From the NCBI GenBank assembly GCA_021793875.1, contig JAJYRX010000026.1, positions 1 to 11,774 of the forward strand: a stretch of DNA of 11,774 nucleotides, read 5' to 3'. Made by a program: the position numbers and the translations under genes. Origin of the DNA: Pseudomonadota bacterium. GTDB lineage: Bacteria > Pseudomonadota > Gammaproteobacteria > Burkholderiales > Burkholderiaceae_B. Positions 6,383 through 11,774 of this stretch are shown in pieces. Numbering within the stretch: the first letter of the stretch is position 1; the number at the start of each line of letters is the position of its first letter. A model generated the notes under the pieces. That model was not told where the DNA came from. It saw nothing but the letters and a program-made list of their open reading frames with translations, and did no database searches.

Positions 6383-7228
6383 ATGTTAGAAAAACGTTAT
6401 GTAGTTAGCTATATTCAGGCTGTTATTACGGTTATAGTTAGTGCCTCATTTCTTTCTGCGTGCAATGTTAGTAATACTGAATCGAAAGTAGTTGATGCTA
6501 CAGATCTTTACATAGAACTGCCCGCTACCACCATAAACTACTATCCTGCGGGCGAGCATTTAAGTAATGGTTTTCCAGTGTCTCCGGAACATAGTTCATA
6601 CGTGTTCAGTAAGCCTGTTGTCATTTCTGCAAAACAGGTTAGTCAGTCTGAGTATGCAAGCTGCGTATCGGATGGCGGTTGCAGGCAACTCGACAAAGCA
6701 AATAGAAACTCCGTATCTTCTGATCTGCCGGTTGTTGGGGTGAGTTGGATAGATGCAACTGACTATGCCAAATGGATATCTAATAAAACAGGTATAGAAC
6801 ATAGGCTACCAACATTTGAAGAATGGGTTTATGCAGCCGGATCAGCTTATACGGAAGACCTTCTTATACAGGCTTTTAATAAATCTAACCCTGCTGAAGC
6901 TTGGCTTGCCGAATATAAATTAGAAGCCCAAAGAAAACTAAAAGTTATTAAAGATCTGATTAAATATGACAATGCTGATACTAACGAGTTTGGCTTTATA
7001 AATATGGCGTTCAATGTATGGGATTGGACAAATACTTGCCATACTAGAGCACACTTGGATAGTTCTGGTTTTGAAGTATCACGTACAGAAAACTGTGGAG
7101 TTAGGGTAGTTGCTGGTGCACATACAAGTTATATACCAGACTTCATAAGGGACGCAAAGAGTGGTGCTTGTTCGGTAGGAGTTCCACCTAGTAATTTAGG
7201 TATTAGGTTGGTCAGGGTCATTGATTAA
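6383..7228 (+). CDS. nirV: NirV-like SUMF1/formylglycine-generating-enzyme-domain lipoprotein
   Basis: A 281-residue exported protein. It starts with a basic and hydrophobic signal ending in the lipobox L-S-A-C, so the mature N terminus is probably lipidated Cys27. The rest is a SUMF1/FGE-type fold with the family patterns Q-S-E-Y-A-S-C, V-G-V-S-W-I-D-A, Y-A-K-W, RLPTFEEWVYAA, WDWTNTC and the C-terminal SNLGIRLVRV. NirV proteins of this type are encoded beside nirK in many denitrifiers; their function is not settled. The catalytic Cys pair of true formylglycine-generating enzymes is not present in the corresponding C-terminal stretch, so sulfatase-type activation is unlikely. The ATG at 6383 has a good GGAG site (6372-6375). 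The last 33 bases overlap the convergent regulator gene. Identification rests on the domain plus the nirK neighbourhood. Confidence 0.8.
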   Translation: MLEKRYVVSYIQAVITVIVSASFLSACNVSNTESKVVDATDLYIELPATTINYYPAGEHLSNGFPVSPEHSSYVFSKPVVISAKQVSQSEYASCVSDGGCRQLDKANRNSVSSDLPVVGVSWIDATDYAKWISNKTGIEHRLPTFEEWVYAAGSAYTEDLLIQAFNKSNPAEAWLAEYKLEAQRKLKVIKDLIKYDNADTNEFGFINMAFNVWDWTNTCHTRAHLDSSGFEVSRTENCGVRVVAGAHTSYIPDFIRDAKSGACSVGVPPSNLGIRLVRVID

Positions 7229-7909
7229 TGCCTGCAAACCATCAATAGATGTAATTGTTATTCGTCTGCGACCACTAATAACAAGACCTTTTGTTTTCCA
7301 GTTGCTTAGCAGCCTACTAACAGTGTGTAATGTTGTACCTGTAAGTTCTGCTATGTCTTGCCTTGTCACTGGATAACCAATCTCTATTCCATCTGTGGTG
7401 TTAACACCAGAGTCCTTCACCATCCGCAATAATGCCTTGGCAACTCGTTGTTCAACCTCATCGGTGCTAAGTTCTCGTATTCGTGAGTGCGCATCCTGAA
7501 GTCTTTGACCGACTGTTTCGAAAGTGCTTTGAGCAAACCTTGGGTTTAGTTTTAATAAGGTATCCCAATAGTTGTTAGGCCATGAAAGAATCAAGCTTTC
7601 GCGCATTACTATGCTTGTAGCAGGGAATGTTGTGCGTTGCATTGCTCTGGCTATGCCAAATATTTCTCCTGGGTTTACATGTCTTACCGTTACTTGCTCA
7701 CCAGAAGGTGTGGTCTGAGCAATTTTAAGATTGCCTTGTAGTAAAACATAGAAACGAGATGCGGTGTCTCCTTGACGAAATACGGTATCTCCCTCGGATA
7801 GCCTAATTACTTGTCCATTTTCTAGTATTTGTCGTAATGCTTCTATAGGAACATCTTGAAATAGTGTGTGTTGTTGTATCAAGGCTAAGCTGACCTGAGA
7901 AGCTGTCAT
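7196..7909 (-). CDS. Crp/Fnr-family regulator, NnrR/Dnr type
   Basis: A 237-residue Crp/Fnr regulator. Residues 1 to about 115 form the cyclic-nucleotide-binding-like sensor barrel (with FRQGD and LLQGNLKI), followed by a long dimer helix. A winged helix-turn-helix lies at 181-210 (VTRQDIAELTGTTLHTVSRL and on). There is no cysteine anywhere, so it cannot hold the oxygen-sensing iron-sulfur cluster of FNR. The recognition helix reads L-H-T-V-S-R where FNR has V-E-T-I-S-R; the Ser-Arg pair is kept and the Glu replaced by His. These traits, and its place between nirV and nirK, suggest a nitric-oxide-responsive activator of denitrification genes of the NnrR/Dnr group (inference). The ATG at 7909 on the minus strand has a GAGG site nine bases upstream. 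It is divergent from nirK and overlaps nirV tail to tail. Confidence 0.88.
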   Translation of the reverse strand: MTASQVSLALIQQHTLFQDVPIEALRQILENGQVIRLSEGDTVFRQGDTASRFYVLLQGNLKIAQTTPSGEQVTVRHVNPGEIFGIARAMQRTTFPATSIVMRESLILSWPNNYWDTLLKLNPRFAQSTFETVGQRLQDAHSRIRELSTDEVEQRVAKALLRMVKDSGVNTTDGIEIGYPVTRQDIAELTGTTLHTVSRLLSNWKTKGLVISGRRRITITSIDGLQALINDPDQPNT

Positions 7910-7938
7910 TTATATTTGCCTCATATAAATTAAAAAAT

Positions 7939-7967
7939 AATATAGGGTATACCCGTACAATTTTGAC
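7939..7967 (-). promoter_or_regulatory. Possible promoter of the Crp/Fnr regulator, with palindrome
   Basis: On the minus strand, TATATT (7939-7944) is a good -10 and GTCAAA (7962-7967) a poor -35, 17 bases apart. The spacer contains the perfect 10-base palindrome GGGTATACCC (7945-7954) touching the -10. A protein bound there would block or modulate the regulator's own transcription. The weak -35 suggests dependence on an activator or low expression. Called by eye. Confidence 0.35.
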
Positions 7968-7974
7968 TTTTTGT

Positions 7975-7988
7975 TTGCGCTACAACAA
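7975..7988 (+). promoter_or_regulatory. FNR/NnrR-type operator upstream of nirK
   Basis: TTGCG-CTAC-AACAA keeps the TTG-N8-CAA core and 14-base spacing of Fnr-family sites. The CG after TTG departs from the FNR consensus TTGAT but resembles sites I recall for NnrR in Rhodobacter (TTGCG-N4-CACAA). The regulator next door has a His in place of the FNR Glu in its recognition helix, in line with a different fourth and fifth base. The box centre (7981.5) lies about 41.5 bases upstream of the start predicted from the -10 at 8011-8016, the standard position for activation by this family. Confidence 0.6.
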
Positions 7989-8010
7989 AGAAGGAAGCGT
8001 GCTTACAGAT

Positions 8011-8038
8011 TCTAATAGAGGTGTCAGACATTATGACA
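8011..8038 (+). promoter_or_regulatory. Predicted nirK -10 element and leader inverted repeat
   Basis: TCTAAT (8011-8016) is the best -10 downstream of the NnrR-type box, placing the start near 8023. No -35 hexamer is at the right distance, as expected for an activator-dependent promoter. The early leader carries TGTCA (8022-8026) and TGACA (8034-8038) as an inverted repeat with a 7-base spacer, which could be a second protein site or a small RNA hairpin. The nirK ribosome binding site GAGG is at 8051-8054. Confidence 0.45.
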
Positions 8039-8060
8039 AACTTATTAGAAGAGGTTAGTT

Positions 8061-9485
8061 ATGAGAACGTTACGCCCTGTTATTTTAGCCGCAACCATCG
8101 CAGCTATGTTTTCTGCCGGTCCATCTTTTGCAGAGACTACTGAGGGATTAGAAAGAGTACAAGTGGAGCTGGTTGCTCCGCCGTTTGTACACGAGCATGA
8201 GCAAGTTGCCAAGTCTGATCCTAAAGTAGTTCAGTTCCGTCTAACCGTAGATGAACGTAAGGTTGTTATAGACGAACAGGGCACCACCATGCAAGCCATG
8301 ATGTTTAACAACTCTATGCCTGGTCCAACTATGGTTGTTCACGAAGGCGATTACGTCGAAATTACATTGGTAAACCCCGCCACTAACGCAATGCCACATA
8401 ATATAGATCTGCATTCGGCAACAGGTGCCCTGGGTGGAGCAAAACTATCGACTGTAAATCCTGGTGAGGAGGCTACGTTCAGATTTAAAGCTGACAGGGC
8501 TGGAACATTTGTCTACCATTGTGCGCCTGAGGGTATGGTTCCATGGCATGTTGTTGCTGGTATGAGTGGTACCATTATGGTGCTACCACGCGACGGTCTT
8601 AAAGATGCGCAGGGCAACCCCCTAAAGTATGACAGAGCTTACACTATAGGGGAGTTTGATCTGTACATACCAAAAGACGAGAATGGTAATTATAAAGAGT
8701 ATGATACTCTCGCAGAAAGCTATGCTGATACTGTAGAGGTCATGCGAACATTGACGCCTACACATGTTGTATTCAACGGGGCCGTTGGTGCTCTTACCGG
8801 TGACGGGGCAATGAAAGCAAAGGTAGGCGAGACCGTCCTAATGATTCACTCGCAGGCTAACCGTGATACACGTCCTCACCTTATAGGAGGTCATGGCGAC
8901 TGGGTCTGGGAAACAGGAAAGTTTGATAACCCGCCAGAGAAAAACCTTGAAACATGGTTTATTAGAGGTGGTTCCGCAGGCGCTGCTTTATATACCTTCA
9001 AACAGCCTGGGGTATATGCATACGTAAACCATAACCTCATAGAGGCTTTCGAGTTAGGAGCGTCAGGTCATTTCGTAGTAGAAGGGGATTGGGATAATGA
9101 TCTTATGAAGCAAATAAACGCCCCTATGCCTCTAAGTGAGGAAACGAAGGCCTTTCTTAAAGAGCGTGAGGCTCAGGCTATTCCCAAGAGTGTGAAGGCT
9201 AAGGAGAATCATGCCTCAACTAAAAAGAAGAATGATGAGCTTGCTCATTTGGACGGTGAGAAAGTTTATAACTCTGCATGTGTAGCATGTCATAGCACAG
9301 GTGTGGCAAACGCACCCAAGTTGGGGGACAAGCTCGCATGGAAACCGTTAATAGAGAAAGGTATGGATTCAATGATGGAAATAGCCATAAATGGTAAGGG
9401 AGCAATGCCACCTAGAGGTGCTAGCAATGTAGACGATGAAGCTTTAAAAGCTGCTGTTGAATATATGGTTGCAGCATCACAATAG
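8061..9485 (+). CDS. nirK: Copper nitrite reductase with C-terminal cytochrome c domain
   Basis: A 474-residue periplasmic NirK, which reduces nitrite to nitric oxide in denitrification. A signal peptide covers about residues 1-24 (ending PSFA). Two cupredoxin domains follow. Type 1 copper ligands are H113, C154, H163 and M168; type 2 ligands are H118, H153 and H324. The catalytic Asp and His are D116 and H273, with I275 at the active-site isoleucine position. After a charged linker (about 368-395) there is a cytochrome c domain with heme motif C407-V-A-C410-H411 and the likely axial ligand M449 in GAMPPRG. Plain NirK is about 360-380 residues; this is the three-domain, heme-tethered type known from Ralstonia pickettii. 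All ligands are present, so the enzyme should be active. It is divergent from the regulator and followed by a terminator. Confidence 0.96.
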   Translation: MRTLRPVILAATIAAMFSAGPSFAETTEGLERVQVELVAPPFVHEHEQVAKSDPKVVQFRLTVDERKVVIDEQGTTMQAMMFNNSMPGPTMVVHEGDYVEITLVNPATNAMPHNIDLHSATGALGGAKLSTVNPGEEATFRFKADRAGTFVYHCAPEGMVPWHVVAGMSGTIMVLPRDGLKDAQGNPLKYDRAYTIGEFDLYIPKDENGNYKEYDTLAESYADTVEVMRTLTPTHVVFNGAVGALTGDGAMKAKVGETVLMIHSQANRDTRPHLIGGHGDWVWETGKFDNPPEKNLETWFIRGGSAGAALYTFKQPGVYAYVNHNLIEAFELGASGHFVVEGDWDNDLMKQINAPMPLSEETKAFLKEREAQAIPKSVKAKENHASTKKKNDELAHLDGEKVYNSACVACHSTGVANAPKLGDKLAWKPLIEKGMDSMMEIAINGKGAMPPRGASNVDDEALKAAVEYMVAASQ

Positions 9486-9511
9486 AAACCTAATACCTTA
9501 TATGTCAGTAT

Positions 9512-9543
9512 GCGCCGTCTTCTAACGATGGCGCTTTGCTTTT
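9512..9543 (+). terminator. Intrinsic terminator after nirK
   Basis: GCGCCGTC (9512-9519) pairs with GATGGCGC (9527-9534) in an 8-bp GC-rich stem with one G-U pair and a 7-base loop, followed by TTTGCTTTT. It starts 26 bases after the nirK stop codon and would end a single-gene nirK transcript. Confidence 0.85.
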
Positions 9544-9566
9544 ATTACTAGGGCTTATGTTAATAT
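9536..9566 (+). promoter_or_regulatory. Possible promoter of the MFS transporter gene
   Basis: TAATAT (9561-9566) preceded by TGT (9558-9560) forms an extended -10. TTGCTT (9536-9541) is a possible -35 with a 19-base spacer and lies within the T-rich tail of the nirK terminator. The layout matches the rpsU promoter candidate. Predicted start is near 9573, giving a short leader of about 25 bases. Confidence 0.4.
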
Positions 9567-9597
9567 AGCCATTCGTTATTTTGCAGCTATCTAAAAA

Positions 9598-10794
9598 GTG
9601 ACAGTTTCAAATAAATCTAACGTTGGCATAAATTTCAATGTTTGGCTCCTAGTTGCGGCTCAAGCGCTAGGAGGCGCTTCGCCACCAATTATAATTTCTC
9701 TAGGTGGTCTGGTCGGAGAGCAACTTTCATCCGATAGCTCTTTATCAACACTGCCTGTAAGCTTGTATCAGCTGGGCGTGGCCCTGTCTACAATTCCTGC
9801 GGCTTTTATCATGCAAATAATGGGTCGGCGGGTAGCATATATTGTAGGCGCTTGCGCAGGGGTTTTTTCTGGTTTGTGGGCGGCGTGGGGAATACTTAAC
9901 TCCAGCTTTATTGATTTTTGTATAGGTACCTCATTGGCAGGGTTTTATGGTGCATGTGTACAGAGCTACAGGTTTGCCGCTGCTGATGCAGTCGAGCCTA
10001 GTATAAAACCGCGTGCCATTTCATTAATAATGGTGGGTGGCCTAATGGCTGCAGTTATAGGTCCCCAAGTGGTTATTTGGACACGTAATGCTATACCTGA
10101 CACTCCCTTTGCAGGCAGTTTTTTCAGTCAGGCTGCGCTTGCATTATTTGCTTTACCAGTAATTATGCTATTGCGTATGCCAAAATCTACCAAGGTGCAA
10201 TTTTCTGAGCGGGGCAGAGACCTAACGCAAATTGCTTTGCAACCTTCTTATATAGTGTCAGCCGTTGCTAGTGTGGTGTCTTTTGGTCTTATGAGTTTTA
10301 TTATGACTGCAGCACCCATGGCAATGGTATCTATGGGCTATGGCATAGACACGGCAGCGGTAGGTATTCAATGGCATGTGCTGTCCATGTTTGCACCAAG
10401 TTTTTTCACAGGTCGACTCATACAACGGTTTGGTAAAGTAAATATAACAGCACTAGGTCTTATTATTATTGCAAGTTCCGCGGTAGCAGCTTTAAGTGGA
10501 ACAAGTGTATTCCATTTCTATCTATCTCTTATTTTACTCGGTGTTGGATGGAACTTCGGGTTTGTAGGTGCAACGGCCATGGTTACCGATTGCTATGAAG
10601 ACTCAGAACGCTCCAAAACTCAAGCTCTTACAGATTTCCTAGTGTTTGGCACAGTGGCTATAGCATCTTTCAGCTCTGGTAAGTTACTTAGTACATTGGG
10701 TTGGAGCGCAATAAACATAGCAATGTTTCCCATAGTTGTTATTGTTTTGGCAATGTTATGGACTCAAAGATCATCAAGGTTAAAACAGGTCTGA
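9598..10794 (+). CDS. Major facilitator superfamily transporter
   Basis: A 398-residue, very hydrophobic protein with about twelve predicted membrane segments, the usual size and layout of an inner-membrane MFS transporter. The loop after the second segment carries an abbreviated motif A (M-G-R-R), and the second half has an equivalent loop (R-F-G-K). A central polar stretch near residues 195-210 separates the halves. The substrate cannot be read from the sequence. The start is GTG at 9598: an in-frame TAA lies two codons upstream (9592-9594) and no ATG occurs before the first membrane segment; the ribosome binding site is weak. It follows the nirK terminator, so it is probably a separate unit unrelated to nitrite reduction. 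Its stop is two bases from the stop of the convergent transporter gene. Confidence 0.85.
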   Translation: MTVSNKSNVGINFNVWLLVAAQALGGASPPIIISLGGLVGEQLSSDSSLSTLPVSLYQLGVALSTIPAAFIMQIMGRRVAYIVGACAGVFSGLWAAWGILNSSFIDFCIGTSLAGFYGACVQSYRFAAADAVEPSIKPRAISLIMVGGLMAAVIGPQVVIWTRNAIPDTPFAGSFFSQAALALFALPVIMLLRMPKSTKVQFSERGRDLTQIALQPSYIVSAVASVVSFGLMSFIMTAAPMAMVSMGYGIDTAAVGIQWHVLSMFAPSFFTGRLIQRFGKVNITALGLIIIASSAVAALSGTSVFHFYLSLILLGVGWNFGFVGATAMVTDCYEDSERSKTQALTDFLVFGTVAIASFSSGKLLSTLGWSAINIAMFPIVVIVLAMLWTQRSSRLKQV

Positions 10795-10796
10795 TA

Positions 10797-11774
10797 TTAT
10801 TTTTTGTTTGCTTTGCGATCATTTAGGTCTTTAACAGCCACTGCAAGGGCCAGCATCATAACTAGAATTATTACGGCAAATCCAACAGCAATAGCAGTTG
10901 ACCAGTTATATGAAGATAAAACTGCAAACACTAGTGCCGTAATCATGGCGATGCCAATAGAGCTGCCAATTCGTTGCCCTGTTTGCATAATGGCACCAGA
11001 GCTGCCTGCATATTCAATAGGTACATCTGCTAGTGTTAACGCCTGATTTGGGCTTATTACTGAACCCTGTCCAATACCCAATATGCCCAAGGATAGTAGT
11101 AACCACCATATACTTGTGCCGAAATATTCATGTGTGAATATAAATACTATGCTTAGTAAAAGGCCAAGCATTGCCATGCCAAGTCCTGCAATTACTATTT
11201 TTCTACCGTAGTCCATAACCCTACGACCAGACCAGTCTGCTGCATATGCCGATAAAAGAGCAGACGGTATACCAACAAGACTAGTAGCAAATGCTGATAA
11301 TCCGGCTCCATATTGAACATATAAGGCCACAAGCACCCATATGCTGGTCATGCCAAGAAAGTATAGCGACATGATAATTATGCCGTTACTATAACTTTTG
11401 GTAGAAAATATATTTAGATTAACCATAGGGCTATAACCAAGCTTGGCGTAAAACCTTTCCCAGTGCACCCACATGTACAGCAGAAAAATGCTTATTGGTA
11501 ATAATATCCACATATATGGGTTTTGTTCCGACTCAACAAAGGGAAATAGAACTGCAAGCACTGCAATTGCAAGCAACACAGAACCTATTGGGTCTAGTGA
11601 GCTTAGACCAGTTGATTTTTTACTATTGTTTGTTGCTCTTGGCTTATGTATAAGAGGTCGCGGGAACCACATGTATCCTAGTGCCAAGGTTAGTATTCCA
11701 ATAGGGACATTAACAAGAAAGGTAAGTCGCCAGCCAAGGTCAGCACCTCCAAATTTTATTAATAGGCCAGATCG
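10797..11774 (-). CDS. DHA2-type (EmrB/QacA-like) MFS transporter, N-terminal part missing
   Basis: This covers the C-terminal part of a drug:H+ antiporter-2 family transporter. The reading frame stays open to the window edge. Translating beyond the TTG at 11687 gives GLLIKF, LGWRLTFLVNVPIGI and then LALGYMWFPRP, the conserved segment at the fifth and sixth membrane helices of this family. That TTG is therefore internal, not a start. About 323 genomic residues are present with roughly eight or nine membrane segments; a full 14-helix protein is about 450-500 residues, so the first four or so helices lie outside. The last two edge codons come from adapter bases. Likely role: proton-driven export of drugs or small organic molecules; substrate unknown. 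It converges on the other MFS gene with a 2-base gap and no visible terminator. Confidence 0.85.
   Translation of the reverse strand, partial: RSGLLIKFGGADLGWRLTFLVNVPIGILTLALGYMWFPRPLIHKPRATNNSKKSTGLSSLDPIGSVLLAIAVLAVLFPFVESEQNPYMWILLPISIFLLYMWVHWERFYAKLGYSPMVNLNIFSTKSYSNGIIIMSLYFLGMTSIWVLVALYVQYGAGLSAFATSLVGIPSALLSAYAADWSGRRVMDYGRKIVIAGLGMAMLGLLLSIVFIFTHEYFGTSIWWLLLSLGILGIGQGSVISPNQALTLADVPIEYAGSSGAIMQTGQRIGSSIGIAMITALVFAVLSSYNWSTAIAVGFAVIILVMMLALAVAVKDLNDRKANKK
11769..11774. other. Sequencing adapter remnant (right edge)
   Basis: The last six bases, AGATCG, equal the first bases of the Illumina adapter (AGATCGGAAGAGC), mirror image of the remnant at the left edge. Read in the frame of the transporter gene they add a false R-S before the GLL where a Gly-rich family motif is expected. 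Confidence 0.75.

Noticed and set aside
7963..7968. TTGACT as a -35 element for nirK
   Set aside because: No -10 hexamer occurs 16-18 bases downstream; the class II layout with the box at 7975-7988 explains the region better.
10804..11046. 80-residue plus-strand frame inside the DHA2 transporter gene
   Set aside because: It is the complement of transmembrane-coding sequence, with no family resemblance.
11685..11687. TTG at 11687 as the start of the minus-strand transporter
   Set aside because: The frame stays open to the edge and encodes the conserved LTFLVNVPIGI segment upstream, so the gene is cut rather than short.

Overview
The window looks like a chromosomal segment of a denitrification-capable betaproteobacterium, most likely Burkholderiales and close to Alcaligenaceae. 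The evidence is a purA gene followed by a phosphoribosyltransferase gene, the DnaG and RpoD sequence style, a lysine/alanine-rich N-terminal extension on RpoD, and a three-domain copper nitrite reductase. The DNA is AT-leaning for that group and uses the Ile codon ATA freely, even in rpsU, so a reduced or low-GC lineage is plausible. Genus cannot be fixed from the sequence alone. Both ends carry short remnants matching Illumina adapter sequence (1-9 and 11769-11774), so both terminal genes are cut by the contig edge rather than truncated in the genome.

Region 1 (1-983) holds the 3' end of purA and a purine-type phosphoribosyltransferase: purine synthesis and salvage. Region 2 (about 990-6305) is a macromolecular-synthesis operon, rpsU-dnaG-rpoD, read from an extended -10 promoter. 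rpsU abuts dnaG with no gap, and dnaG starts with TTG. rpoD overlaps the next gene, pxpA (5-oxoprolinase subunit A), by 4 bases. RpoD has about 120 residues of histone-H1-like Lys/Ala repeats at its N terminus, partly encoded by a 27-base tandem repeat.

Region 3 (6306-9545) is a nitrite respiration module. It contains a NirV-like SUMF1-domain lipoprotein, a convergent cysteine-free Crp/Fnr-family regulator of the NnrR/Dnr type whose 3' end overlaps nirV by 33 bases, and a divergent nirK whose product carries a C-terminal cytochrome c domain. The intergenic region between regulator and nirK has a TTGCG-N4-AACAA box. It lies about 41.5 bases upstream of the predicted nirK transcription start, which fits direct activation by the neighbouring regulator. 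nirK ends at a good intrinsic terminator.

Region 4 (9546-11774) has two convergent major facilitator superfamily transporter genes, the second (DHA2/EmrB-like) cut by the window edge. No tRNA, rRNA, CRISPR array, insertion sequence or phage element was seen. No wholly new system is evident. The most unusual items are the repeat-built RpoD tail, the rpoD-pxpA coupling, and the matched regulator, operator and nirK set.
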